From NCBI GenBank assembly GCA_028872915.1, contig JAGWNY010000020.1, forward strand, positions 1 through 58,494: DNA of 58,494 nucleotides, given 5' to 3'. The notes beneath the pieces were generated by a model, which was given only the letters and a program-made list of their open reading frames with translations, was not told where the DNA came from and did not search any database. The DNA comes from Verrucomicrobiota bacterium. GTDB lineage: Bacteria; Verrucomicrobiota; Verrucomicrobiia; Limisphaerales; UBA11358. The position numbers and the translations under genes are program-made. Positions 25,827 to 34,452 of the stretch are shown here, one piece after another (the first letter of the stretch is position 1; every line of letters starts with the position of its first letter).

Positions 25827-25873
25827 GCGCTACGGCGCGGCAGCCTTCGTCCTCGCTTCGCCGCGGGCGAAGG
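25827..25873. repeat. 47-bp palindromic repeat, copy 1
   Basis: Runs from GCGCTACGGCGCGGCAGCC through CCTCGCTTCGCCGCGGGCG to AAGG and contains the inverted arms CCTTCG and CGAAGG. It is identical to copy 2 some 400 bases away. It lies just left of the GIY-YIG gene, in the manner of REP elements. Confidence 0.8.
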
Positions 25874-25879
25874 TTTCCA

Positions 25880-26122
25880 CTACAATCGTTTTTTTCCAAA
25901 AGCGCGACCTGACGGGGATTTCAAATAGCGCTCAAATTCGATTGCGCGTTCCCGATCCGCGAATGCGACCGCAGTTTTTATCCGCCAAGGACGAAATCTT
26001 GCGGCGTGCGGCACTTTGCCTGAGTTGTGGTCCTTCAACCGGCTTTGCAAATGCTTGGTGAATCCGACATAAAAGTGATTTCCGGCTTCGCTTTGAAGAA
26101 TATAGACGTAGAAGAATTGCAT
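25880..26122 (-). CDS. GIY-YIG nuclease domain protein
   Basis: 80 residues: FYVYILQSEAGNHFYVGFT is the GIY-YIG-like motif (YVYIL then YVGFT), followed by HLQSRLKDHNSGKV and a C-terminal EFERYLKSPSGRAF with the catalytic Glu of the YhbQ/UPF0213-type nucleases. The start is set at the Met directly before the fold; the frame remains open upstream into repeat DNA. The gene is bracketed by two identical palindromic repeats and lies beside tRNA-Ala, an arrangement suggestive of a small mobile or repeat-associated unit. Substrate unknown. Confidence 0.85.
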   Translation of the reverse strand: MQFFYVYILQSEAGNHFYVGFTKHLQSRLKDHNSGKVPHAARFRPWRIKTAVAFADRERAIEFERYLKSPSGRAFGKKRL

Positions 26123-26134
26123 TGATCTGGCTTT

Positions 26135-26191
26135 GCCGTAGCCCGCTGCCCGCCGCAGGCGAAGGCTGGCGTGCCAAGCCGTAGCCCGCTG
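26135..26191. repeat. Short direct repeat upstream of the GIY-YIG gene
   Basis: GCCGTAGCCCGCTG occurs twice (26135-26148 and 26178-26191) around another CGAAGGCTGG half-palindrome. It appears to be a degenerate relative of the 47-bp element. Confidence 0.5.
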
Positions 26192-26224
26192 TTCCATAGT
26201 CGTACCAGCCCGCCTGCGCGCTGC

Positions 26225-26271
26225 GCGCTACGGCGCGGCAGCCTTCGTCCTCGCTTCGCCGCGGGCGAAGG
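26225..26271. repeat. 47-bp palindromic repeat, copy 2
   Basis: Identical over 47 bases to copy 1. It ends one base before the 3' (CCA) end of the tRNA-Ala gene, so the repeat may act as its terminator hairpin or may have inserted at the tRNA end. Confidence 0.8.
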
Positions 26272-26272
26272 C

Positions 26273-26348
26273 TGGTGGAGCCGAGGGGATTCGAACCCCT
26301 GACCCCCACAATGCCATTGTGGTGCTCTACCAACTGAGCTACGACCCC
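26273..26348 (-). tRNA. tRNA-Ala (anticodon GGC)
   Basis: On the minus strand: acceptor GGGGTCG with CGGCTCC, D arm GCTC-AGTTGGTA-GAGC, anticodon stem CCACA/TGTGG with loop ATGGCAT (anticodon GGC, reading GCC), T arm AGGGG-TTCGAAT-CCCCT, and an encoded CCA end. All arms pair with only G-T wobbles. 76 bases. Confidence 0.96.
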
Positions 26349-26541
26349 AACCGCCCGCAGAATAGAAGATCAAATGCCGAAGTCAAAATTTTTTCACCGC
26401 GGCGCAGCCGCCCGCCGCGAGCCGTCCGCGGCAATCGCTTTCCCAAATTCCTAAAAACCAGCCACTTGTGCTGTAATTGGCATTGGAACAGCAAAAATTG
26501 TGGATTGTAAATCCTGGGGCACACTCCTATGCTATGGATTA
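26349..26541. other. Non-coding stretch upstream of the tRNA
   Basis: No gene is seen. The tRNA promoter, reading leftward, should lie in the first 60 bases; I cannot name its boxes with confidence. Confidence 0.35.
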
Positions 26542-26808
26542 ATGAGTGGAGGCGGTCCAGCAGCTAATGACACAAAAAATTCGCGTGTCCGGATTCGGGC
26601 CAGGGTACTGGAATCCATCAAACCTGGGGTCGCAAAAAGGGGCAGAATGACGGAAGTGACCGTTTGCGGTCTCATTGAGGACGCCAAGCCAAGGGATGCC
26701 AAATTGGAGGGACAAAGGGGTAACGACATGGAGCGGGCAAGGGAGTTGGGGCCGATCTTGGAGGAAATTTTGGCCAGTCACTGGGAGCATTGGGGTTTGA
26801 ACGATTAG
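26542..26808 (+). CDS. Hypothetical protein, doubtful
   Basis: 88 residues from an ATG with GGAG-like sequence overlapping it; the frame also extends to a GTG at 26500. The product is charged (NSRVRIRARVLESIKPGVAK, then EVTVCGLIEDAKPRDAKLEG) and ends with a helix-like ARELGPILEEILASHWEHWG. It vaguely recalls short ribbon-helix-helix regulators but no family is recognised. It may be a remnant. Neighbours give no context. Confidence 0.3.
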   Translation: MSGGGPAANDTKNSRVRIRARVLESIKPGVAKRGRMTEVTVCGLIEDAKPRDAKLEGQRGNDMERARELGPILEEILASHWEHWGLND

Positions 26809-26972
26809 AGCGGCGTGAATTGTGCGCGGAAACCAGCGCCGGGGGAGCGAGGCAAGGCGGTGGGGCGGGGGAAAAACAATCTTACACAGAGGGGTAAACC
26901 GGCACCCCCCCAAAAAAAACCAAAGAATGCTGTTTTTCTGGTAATTGGCCCGTAAGATGCTAAATTCGGGTC

Positions 26973-27185
26973 GTGCGTAGCTTTTTCAAGCCGAATTTGG
27001 ATCGCACCGGGCGCATGGTGCGCGGTGTCGTTGGCGGCCTTTGCCTGGTTGCCGGCACCATTGTTGGCGGGGATTATCTCTGGTGGGCGGGAGTGATCCT
27101 GGTCGCAGCGGGATTTTTTTCGTTGTTTGAAGCGATCCGCGGCTGGTGCCTGTTGCGCGCCTGCGGCCTGAGAACGAAAGCCTGA
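26973..27185 (+). CDS. DUF2892/YgaP-type small membrane protein
   Basis: 70 residues from a GTG start: NLDRTGRMVRGVVGGLCLVA at the N-terminus is the DUF2892 signature (N-x-D-R-x-x-R). Two membrane spans (VVGGLCLVAGTIVGG and WWAGVILVAAGFFSLFEAI) and a C-terminal GWCLLRACGLRTK with two Cys follow, as in YgaP-like membrane domains, where they can be linked to sulfur transfer. A rhodanese domain is absent. It lies 73 bases ahead of the aquaporin-like gene on the same strand. Confidence 0.8.
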   Translation: MRSFFKPNLDRTGRMVRGVVGGLCLVAGTIVGGDYLWWAGVILVAAGFFSLFEAIRGWCLLRACGLRTKA

Positions 27186-27258
27186 TCACCAGAGCCTTTT
27201 CGCCTCGCGTGGGACAAAAATCTTCGTTTCCTTCCTTCCCTTGGTGTAAAAGGAACCC

Positions 27259-28041
27259 GTGGCATCCAGGAAGAAACAAGTTCCATTGGGCCTGCTTTTA
27301 TCGGAATTTATCGGCACGGCTCTGTTGCTGGTGTTCGGATTATCCATCGTGATCCTGAATTTTGGGGCCGGCAGCCCGGTGGCTGAAGTGATTCCCAGCG
27401 CGGGGTTGCGACGGCTGTTGACCGGCTTTTTCTTTGGCAGCACTGGGGCGCTTATTGCTATTTCGCCCGTTGGCAAGCACAGCGGCGCGCACATCAATCC
27501 GGTGGTGACGCTGGCATTTTGGTGGATGGGAAAAATGCGGGCGCCATTGGTTGGAGGATACATGGTGGCGCAAATGGCCGGGGCCGTGGCGGGGACACTG
27601 CCGCTGCTGGCCTGGGGGCGGATGGGCCGGAGTGTGGAATGGGCTGCCACGGTTCCAGGCGCGCCGGGTGCGGCAGGGACGGGGACGGCATTGCTCGGAG
27701 AAACGGCCACGACGTTTGCGCTGGTTGTGGGATTGTTTTTGTTCCTGCGCCATCATCGCCTGCGCGGGTTCACGCCGCTGCTGTTTCCATTTTTGTATGC
27801 GTTCATGGTATGGCTGGAGGCGCCGTTTTCAGGCACGAGCACGAATCCGGCGCGGAGTTTTGGGCCGGCGGTGGTGAGCGGCATTTGGCAGGGTTGGTGG
27901 GTCTATTGGGTTGGGCCGGTTGCGGGCGCGGCGCTGGCCGTGGCTTATTATCGCAACTCATGGCTGTGCCGGCTGGAAATCAAAATGGCCAAGCTCCACC
28001 ACTTTCATCATGACCCGCACGGCGTCCTGAACCAAAAATAA
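27259..28041 (+). CDS. MIP/aquaporin family channel with NPV first motif
   Basis: 260 residues, six hydrophobic spans and two half-helices. The second motif is canonical (GTSTNPARSFGPA, Asn196-Pro197-Ala198 with Arg199 of the selectivity filter). The first is SGAHINPVVTLAF, with Val82 instead of Ala. NPV variants exist in the family and usually keep channel function. Likely passes water, glycerol or small neutral solutes; the sequence does not decide. The start is GTG, preceded by AAGGA. The C-terminus carries a His-rich tail (KLHHFHHDPHG), which is unusual. Confidence 0.88.
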   Translation: MASRKKQVPLGLLLSEFIGTALLLVFGLSIVILNFGAGSPVAEVIPSAGLRRLLTGFFFGSTGALIAISPVGKHSGAHINPVVTLAFWWMGKMRAPLVGGYMVAQMAGAVAGTLPLLAWGRMGRSVEWAATVPGAPGAAGTGTALLGETATTFALVVGLFLFLRHHRLRGFTPLLFPFLYAFMVWLEAPFSGTSTNPARSFGPAVVSGIWQGWWVYWVGPVAGAALAVAYYRNSWLCRLEIKMAKLHHFHHDPHGVLNQK

Positions 28042-28054
28042 ATTGGCGGGAACG

Positions 28055-30316
28055 ATGAATCATGCCAATTTGAAAAAAAGGACGATTATGAGGCATCCGG
28101 GTCTTGCGGCAATTCTGGTTGCTGTCGCGCTTGCGGCTAATGCGCGCCCGCCCACCACCAGTTCGGACATTGACAGGATTGTCCATTCGATGTCGCTCGA
28201 CGAAAAAGTCGGGCAAATGACGCAGCTTGACATCTCCATGCTCCTGGTTCCGGGGGCTAATACGATTGCATTCGATACGAATCGAATGCGTGAAGCCATT
28301 GTCGAATATGGCATCGGCTCGATTTTCAATCCTGGATTGGGACATCCGATGCCGCTGAAGGAATGGCATTATCTCATCCGAACCGTTCAGGGGATGGCGA
28401 CCACCGAAACGCCGCACAAGATTCCGATACTATACGGGATTGATTCGATTCACGGGGCGAGTTTCATGGAAGGAGGGACGTTGTATCCGCAGGGCATGGC
28501 ACTGGCGGCCACCTGCGATCCGCCGCTGGTTCAGGCGTGCGCCCACGTTTCGGCGATGGAAACGCGGGCCGCCGGCGTGCGCTGGACCTTTGCGCCGGTG
28601 CTGGGCGTGGCGCGGCAGCCGCTGTGGCCGCGGTTCCCCGAAACATTGGGCGAAGACCCCTATCTGGCATCCGTGCTCGGAGCGGCGGAAGTGCGTGGAT
28701 TTCAGGGCCGCAATCTGGCGGCGCCCACCGCGGTGGCGGCGTGCATGAAACATTACATGGGCTACTCGTTTCCCTTCAACGGCCATGATCGCACCCTGGC
28801 GCTCATTCCCGATTACTATTTGCGCGAATACTTTCTGCCGCCGTTTGCCGCAGCGGTCAGGGCGGGGGTGGCGACGGTGATGATCAATTCGGGCGAGGTC
28901 AACGGAGTGCCCGTTCATGCCAGCCATTATCTTTTGACGGACGTTTTGCGTCATGAACTGGGGTTTCGCGGCGTGGCGGTATCCGATTGGCACGACGTTA
29001 TCAGGCTCCATACATGGCATCACGTGGCCGCGACGCCGGAGGACGCAGTGGGAATGGCCGTGAAGGCAGGCCTGGATATGAGCATGGTGCCGGATGATTA
29101 CTCCTTTCCGACGCTCCTCAAAAAAGCCGTCGAGGACGGAAAAATCCCGGAATCACGGATTGACGAATCCGTTCGCCGCATCCTGACGCTGAAAATGGAA
29201 CTCGGCCTTTTCAAGGACCCGTATCCCGAAGCGGCGGCGGTGAAGAATTTCGCGCGGCCCGAATATCGAAAAGTGGCGTTGCGCGCCGCCGAAGAAGCCA
29301 TGACGCTGCTCAAGAATGAGGGCAATTTTCTGCCGTTGAAGAAAGACGACAAGGTGCTCGTGGCCGGCCCCACGGCCAACACGCTTTTCAGTTTGAACGG
29401 CTGCTGGTCCTACACCTGGCAGGGAACGAACGCGGAATGGTATCCGCCCGGCGAACCGACGGTGGTCCAGGCCATCCGGAAGGAAATCGGCGCCACGAAC
29501 GTGGTCTATGATGAAGGGGTGGATTTTGAGGGCATGGACATCAGCACCGCCAACGCGGTTGCCGACGCCAAAAATGCCGATGTCGTTGTGCTTTGCCTGG
29601 GCGAAAATTCGTACGCGGAGACGCCCGGCGACATCAACGACCTGGATTTGCCCGCCGGCCAGCAGGCGCTGGCGATGGACCTTTATGCGACCGGCAAGCC
29701 GGTTGTGCTGGTGCTGCTGGAAGGGCGCGGGCGCATCATCCGCAAAATCGTGCCCGACGCGCGCGCCATTTTGATGGGCTATTGGCCCGGTTCTCAAGGC
29801 GCCCAAGCCATTGCCCACGTGCTGTTCGGCGATTTCGATCCGTCCGGCAAACTGCCGTTCACGTACAATCGTTATCAAAATAATTTCCTGACCTACGACC
29901 GCGATTACACCGATGGCCGGCCCGAAGCGCCGGATGACACGCCGCAATTCGAGTTTGGGACGGGCTTGAGCTACACGACCTTCGCCTATTCAAACCTGAA
30001 ATTGACTTCGCCGGTGCTCAAGGGCACCGGAAAATTGCAGGTAAGCGTGGATGTGAGCAACACCGGGAAGCGGGAAGGCATGGAGACGGTGGAACTGTTC
30101 ACGCACGAATTTTACGCTTCCATCGCCCCGCCTTTGAAGCGGCTGCGCGCATTCAAAAAAATTGATTTGCAACCGGGCCAGACCAGAACCGTCCATTTCA
30201 CCCTCACGGCGCGTGATTTGGCATTTGTCAACGCACAAAGCCAACTCGCGACTGAAACGGGGGATTTTGAAGTGGAAATCGGGAATTTGGAACAAACGTT
30301 CCGGTATGAGGAGTGA
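28055..30316 (+). CDS. Glycoside hydrolase family 3 beta-glucosidase, exported
   Basis: 753 residues. An N-terminal signal (MRHPGLAAILVAVALAANA after a short basic leader) predicts export. The GH3 N-terminal barrel shows SLDEKVGQMTQLD, PILYGIDSIHGASFMEGGTL, FAPVLGVARQPLWPRFPETL, CMKHYMGYS, and the nucleophile region GFRGVAVSDWHDV with Asp of VSDW. The second alpha/beta domain (VLVAGPTANTLFSLNGCWSY, LCLGENSYAETPGDINDLDL) and a C-terminal FnIII-like domain are present. It releases terminal glucose from beta-glucans or glycosides. The first start at 28043 would be TTG; ATG 28055 follows GGCGGGA. Confidence 0.92.
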   Translation: MNHANLKKRTIMRHPGLAAILVAVALAANARPPTTSSDIDRIVHSMSLDEKVGQMTQLDISMLLVPGANTIAFDTNRMREAIVEYGIGSIFNPGLGHPMPLKEWHYLIRTVQGMATTETPHKIPILYGIDSIHGASFMEGGTLYPQGMALAATCDPPLVQACAHVSAMETRAAGVRWTFAPVLGVARQPLWPRFPETLGEDPYLASVLGAAEVRGFQGRNLAAPTAVAACMKHYMGYSFPFNGHDRTLALIPDYYLREYFLPPFAAAVRAGVATVMINSGEVNGVPVHASHYLLTDVLRHELGFRGVAVSDWHDVIRLHTWHHVAATPEDAVGMAVKAGLDMSMVPDDYSFPTLLKKAVEDGKIPESRIDESVRRILTLKMELGLFKDPYPEAAAVKNFARPEYRKVALRAAEEAMTLLKNEGNFLPLKKDDKVLVAGPTANTLFSLNGCWSYTWQGTNAEWYPPGEPTVVQAIRKEIGATNVVYDEGVDFEGMDISTANAVADAKNADVVVLCLGENSYAETPGDINDLDLPAGQQALAMDLYATGKPVVLVLLEGRGRIIRKIVPDARAILMGYWPGSQGAQAIAHVLFGDFDPSGKLPFTYNRYQNNFLTYDRDYTDGRPEAPDDTPQFEFGTGLSYTTFAYSNLKLTSPVLKGTGKLQVSVDVSNTGKREGMETVELFTHEFYASIAPPLKRLRAFKKIDLQPGQTRTVHFTLTARDLAFVNAQSQLATETGDFEVEIGNLEQTFRYEE

Positions 30317-30345
30317 AAAGGGGAATTGCTTCCCGCGGTGCCACG

Positions 30346-30378
30346 GAGGCCAGAGGAGGCCAGAGGAGGCAGAGGAGG
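30346..30378. repeat. Short purine-rich tandem repeat
   Basis: CAGAGGAGGC is repeated twice and followed by AGAGGAGG, between the GH3 gene and the respiratory operon. The region holds no gene; the operon promoter must lie within about 200 bases but is not recognisable. Confidence 0.5.
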
Positions 30379-30523
30379 AACCCGGAGTCGGTGTTCGGAG
30401 TCGAGGGCAACCAAGTGAAATTTTTCACAAACTTTTCTTGCGGCTCGAACGCCAATTTATTTACTATCCGCCCCCAACACGCATTTGGCGTGTTGTTGCC
30501 GTTTGGGCGGTTGGGTTGTTCAC

Positions 30524-31189
30524 ATGTCGCTTTTTCCTAAATGGACGAACTGGTTGCCGTTGTGCATCGTTGGTTGCCTCGCCTTTGGCGGAGCGGCCGT
30601 TACGGCCGCGGTGACGTATTATTTCACACCGAAGTACACGCGCGTGGGGTATGAGCCGGTGCAACCGGTGCCGTTTTCGCACAAAATCCATGCCGGTGAA
30701 CTGGGGATGGATTGCCGCTATTGCCACACGGGCGTTGAGAAGTCCTGGTTTTCAAACATACCCGCGGCTTCCACGTGCATGAATTGCCACAATCAGGTGC
30801 TCAAGGATGATCCGCGGCTGGCCATCGTGCGGGAGAGCGCCAGGACTGGGAAAGCGATTCCGTGGGTGCAGGTGCATATCACGCCTGATTACGTGTATTT
30901 CAACCACGCCGTCCACGTGCGGCGCGGGATCAGTTGCGTGGAATGCCACGGGCGGATTGATGAAATGGATGAGGTCCAGCACGCCAAGCCGTTGAGCATG
31001 AGTTTTTGCCTCAATTGCCATCGGCATCCGGCGGCGTTTATCCGGCCGGTGAGCAAAGTGACGGATTTGGGCTGGCAATGGAGCACCAATGCGGATGAAG
31101 CGGCTCATTTGCAAAGGGTCGAGGGTGCCAAACTGGTGGCGCACATGCGCGTGCAATCGCTGCAAAATTGTTCAGCCTGTCACCGATGA
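30524..31189 (+). CDS. actA: Alternative complex III pentahaem cytochrome c subunit ActA
   Basis: ActA carries five c-type haems and relays electrons within alternative complex III on the periplasmic face. The 221-residue protein has one N-terminal membrane anchor (WLPLCIVGCLAFGGAAVTAA) and five CxxCH motifs: CRYCH, CMNCH, CVECH, CLNCH and CSACH, the last at the very end. The motif FSHKIHAGELGMDCRYCH is typical. The ATG before SLFPKW is chosen; the frame is open 13 codons further up but without a start in context. It begins a ten-gene operon and its stop overlaps actB by four bases. Confidence 0.94.
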   Translation: MSLFPKWTNWLPLCIVGCLAFGGAAVTAAVTYYFTPKYTRVGYEPVQPVPFSHKIHAGELGMDCRYCHTGVEKSWFSNIPAASTCMNCHNQVLKDDPRLAIVRESARTGKAIPWVQVHITPDYVYFNHAVHVRRGISCVECHGRIDEMDEVQHAKPLSMSFCLNCHRHPAAFIRPVSKVTDLGWQWSTNADEAAHLQRVEGAKLVAHMRVQSLQNCSACHR

Positions 31190-34100
31190 AACCCGATTTG
31201 AAATCAAATTCAACGCCGCCACCCGCCAAAGGCCGGCGGTATTGGCGGGGCGTGGAGGAACTGGCCGACACGCCGGAGTTCAAGGAATGGCTGCACCGGG
31301 AATTTCCGCAGGGAGCGAGTGAATTTACGGATGAAGTATCGCGCCGGCACTTCTTAAAGATCATGTCGGCGTCGTTTGCGCTGGCGGGGTTGGGTGTGAT
31401 GGCCAGCGGCTGCCGCCGTCCGGAGGAGAAGCTGGAACCGTTTGGCCAGCAGCCAACCGATTATACATTCGGGGCCTATACGTATTACGCCACGGCGATG
31501 CCCACGCGCACGGGCGCCGTGCCGCTCGTTGTGAGGGCATACGATGGAAGGCCGATAAAAGTGGAGGGGAACGCGCAGTACCCCGGCGGCAACGGCGGCA
31601 CCGACCGTTACGCCCAGGCCTCGATCCTGGACCTTTACGATCCGGACCGCGCCCAGCGTTTCGCATACGAAGGCAAAACGGTTTCGCGGGAAGAAGCGCT
31701 GGCGTTTTTGGACGGGCTGTCAAAGAAGTTTGGCGCGAACGGGGGCGAAGGGCTGGCGTTCATTGCCGAGAGCAGCTCGTCGCCATCGCGCGCGCGGCTC
31801 CAGCGGGCCATCGCGCAAAAATTTCCGAAATCGCAATGGTGCATTTATGACGGGATTGACGCGGCCATTCATCAGCGCGCGGCCACTCACGCCTTTGGCC
31901 GGCCGGTGCGCCCGTTATTTCATTTTGACAAGGCCAGGGTGATTTTATCGCTGGATTGCGATTTTCTGGGCGGCGAGGACGATTGCCGCAGCCATATTCA
32001 AAAATTCGCCGCCAGCCGCAAACCGGGGGAGGGGATGAACCGGCTGTACATCGCGGAATCGCTCTTTACGCAAACGGGGGCGAACGCGGACCATCGCGTG
32101 CGGTTGCCGGCGGGCAGCGTGATTGAACTGGCCATGGCCGTTCTAAGGAAAATTGACACGACGGCGGTGGCCGCGGAGACATTCAGCGTTCCATCCGGGG
32201 TGGACGCGAAATGGATCGAGGAATGCGCGAATGATTTAAAGGTCGCCGGTCGCAACGCACTGGTGGTGGCGGGACAGGGCCAGCCGGCGTCTGTCCATTG
32301 GGCGGCTCACGCCATCAACGCAGCCCTGGGCGCGGTGGGCAATACGCTGACGTTGATTCCAGCGGCTGGGGCGGCATCGGCGGACCCGAACCTCGACGCG
32401 CTTGCAAAGATTCTGGACGCCGGCGCGGTGGAAACGCTGGTGATTCTTGGCGGCAATCCCGTCTATAATACGCCGGGCGATTTGAAATGGGCGGAGGCGC
32501 AGCGCAAGGCGCGGACGGTGGTTCGGCTGGGCTATTACGAGGACGAAACCTTTGAGAAATGCGACTGGCATTTTCCGCGCGCCCATTACCTCGAATCCTG
32601 GGGTGATGCGACGGCGGGCGACGGCACGCTTGTTTCCATCCAGCCATTGATCCAGCCGCTGTTTGGCGGAATGACGGAATTGGAATTTCTGGCGCGGCTG
32701 GCAGGTGAATCGCAAACCAATCCACGCGACATCGTCCGCGCGACGTTTGGCGGGTCGGATGAAGAATGGAAGACGTTTCTTTTCAACGGCTTCAAAGCGG
32801 GCAGCGCGCCTGAGGCGATGGAATTGCAAATGACGGGCGATTTCCCCGGCGGCCATCGTGGAGAAGCTCCCTCCCCGGAACGGTTGGAGGTTGTTTTTTA
32901 TCGCGACGCCAAGATGGACGACGGGCGGTATGCGAACAATGGCTGGATGCAGGAATTGCCCGATCCGATTACAAAAATCACCTGGGACAACGCGGTGCTG
33001 GTGAGCCGCAAAACCGCGCGGGCGCTGGGTGTTCAAAACGGCGACGTGGTGGAAATTACGCTCAATGGGCTGGCGGTAAAAGGGCCAATCTGGACGCAAC
33101 CGGGGATGGCGGATTATTCGCTTGGTCTGGCGCTGGGCTACGGACGCCAAAAAGCGGGCCACATCGGGGATGGCGTCGGATTCAACGCTTACAAGATTTT
33201 CAGCCGGAAATTTTGGGGCGAACGTTTTATTGAAAGCGGCGCAACGGCGCGCAAGACGGGTGAAACGCAGGTGATTGTGACGACGCAAACGCATTGGGCC
33301 ATGGAAGGACGCCCGGCCGTGCGTGAAGCAAACCTGGACGAATTCGAACGCAAGCCGGACTTTGCGCAGGAGATGCACGACAAGGAACCGCCCATTGTCC
33401 AGCCGCTATATCCCAATCCATTTGACGCGGCGAAAAAGACGGCGTTGCAGCAATGGGGCCTGGCGGTGGATTTGAACTCCTGCGTCGGCTGCGGCACGTG
33501 CGTGCTGGCCTGCCAGAGCGAAAACAACATTCCCATTGTCGGCAAGGACCAGGTCGGGCGGGGGCGCGAGATGCACTGGATGCGGATTGACCGGTATTAC
33601 ACGAGCGATCCCAAGCGGAAAAATAATCCGACACTTTTTGATCCCGGCGCGGACGAAAATCTGACGGACGCCGAGGAGCAATTCGAGAAATGGATTGATG
33701 ACGTGCAGGCGGTCAATCAGCCGATGCTTTGCCAGATGTGCGAGGCGGCGCCGTGCGAAAACGTGTGCCCTGTCAATGCCACGTCGCACGACGCCGAGGG
33801 CTTGAACGTGATGACGTACAATCGCTGCATCGGCACGCGGTATTGCTCCAACAACTGCCCCTACAAGGTTCGGCGCTTCAATTACTTCGATTACAACAAG
33901 CGCCCCATCAGCGACTTGCGCGGGCCGTTTTATCCGACGCCCCTTCTGCATTCCACAAACGGAAAATGGGACCTGGCGACCTGGTGGAAACATCGCGAAG
34001 CGCCGATGCGCTCCTCGGAGGAGGAATGGGACCTCATCAAGATGGTCAAAAACCCCGATGTGACCGTGCGCATGCGCGGGGTGATGGAAAAATGCACCTA

Positions 34101-34452
34101 TTGCGTCCAGCGAATTCAGGAGGCAGAAATTGCGCAGAAGATCAAGGCTGGGCCGTCGGGCGACGTGCGGCTCAAGGAATCCGAAGGCACGATTCCTAAA
34201 ACGGCCTGCCAGCAGGCGTGTCCGGCGGGGGCGATTGTCTTTGGCGACATCAGCGATCCCAAGAGCGCGGTCTCGGTTTGGAAAGGCGATTCGCGCAATT
34301 ACGCCGTGCTGGGCGATTTGCTGACCAAGCCGCGCACGACTTATCTGGCGCGCGTGCGCAATCCGAATCCAAAGATGCCCGATTCCCATGCGCCTTACAG
34401 CACCGAGGAATATGAACACCGCGGCGGAGAATTTCACAGCGGGAAAGGATGA
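31186..34452 (+). CDS. actB: Alternative complex III subunit ActB (iron-sulfur, molybdopterin-enzyme-like)
   Basis: 1088 residues. The N-terminus has a twin-arginine motif (SRRHFLKIMSASFALAGLG), indicating folded export. The large first part is homologous to molybdopterin oxidoreductases but in this family binds no molybdenum. The C-terminal third is a ferredoxin-like domain with CVGCGTCVLACQSENNIP, CQMCEAAPCENVCP, CIGTRYCSNNCPY and CTYCVQ...CQQACPAG, enough for the three 4Fe-4S and one 3Fe-4S clusters of ActB. It passes electrons from the quinol site to ActA. It is joined to its neighbours by ATGA overlaps on both sides. Confidence 0.95.
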   Translation: MKPDLKSNSTPPPAKGRRYWRGVEELADTPEFKEWLHREFPQGASEFTDEVSRRHFLKIMSASFALAGLGVMASGCRRPEEKLEPFGQQPTDYTFGAYTYYATAMPTRTGAVPLVVRAYDGRPIKVEGNAQYPGGNGGTDRYAQASILDLYDPDRAQRFAYEGKTVSREEALAFLDGLSKKFGANGGEGLAFIAESSSSPSRARLQRAIAQKFPKSQWCIYDGIDAAIHQRAATHAFGRPVRPLFHFDKARVILSLDCDFLGGEDDCRSHIQKFAASRKPGEGMNRLYIAESLFTQTGANADHRVRLPAGSVIELAMAVLRKIDTTAVAAETFSVPSGVDAKWIEECANDLKVAGRNALVVAGQGQPASVHWAAHAINAALGAVGNTLTLIPAAGAASADPNLDALAKILDAGAVETLVILGGNPVYNTPGDLKWAEAQRKARTVVRLGYYEDETFEKCDWHFPRAHYLESWGDATAGDGTLVSIQPLIQPLFGGMTELEFLARLAGESQTNPRDIVRATFGGSDEEWKTFLFNGFKAGSAPEAMELQMTGDFPGGHRGEAPSPERLEVVFYRDAKMDDGRYANNGWMQELPDPITKITWDNAVLVSRKTARALGVQNGDVVEITLNGLAVKGPIWTQPGMADYSLGLALGYGRQKAGHIGDGVGFNAYKIFSRKFWGERFIESGATARKTGETQVIVTTQTHWAMEGRPAVREANLDEFERKPDFAQEMHDKEPPIVQPLYPNPFDAAKKTALQQWGLAVDLNSCVGCGTCVLACQSENNIPIVGKDQVGRGREMHWMRIDRYYTSDPKRKNNPTLFDPGADENLTDAEEQFEKWIDDVQAVNQPMLCQMCEAAPCENVCPVNATSHDAEGLNVMTYNRCIGTRYCSNNCPYKVRRFNYFDYNKRPISDLRGPFYPTPLLHSTNGKWDLATWWKHREAPMRSSEEEWDLIKMVKNPDVTVRMRGVMEKCTYCVQRIQEAEIAQKIKAGPSGDVRLKESEGTIPKTACQQACPAGAIVFGDISDPKSAVSVWKGDSRNYAVLGDLLTKPRTTYLARVRNPNPKMPDSHAPYSTEEYEHRGGEFHSGKG

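Noticed and set aside
30485-30523. Upstream extension of actA by 13 codons
   Set aside because: The added residues are Cys/Trp-rich and unlike a signal or anchor start; the later ATG precedes a normal N-terminal anchor.
31186-34452. ActB as an active molybdenum oxidoreductase
   Set aside because: The fold is related, but the neighbours (actA, actC-F) show it is the ACIII subunit, which in this family does not bind molybdopterin.
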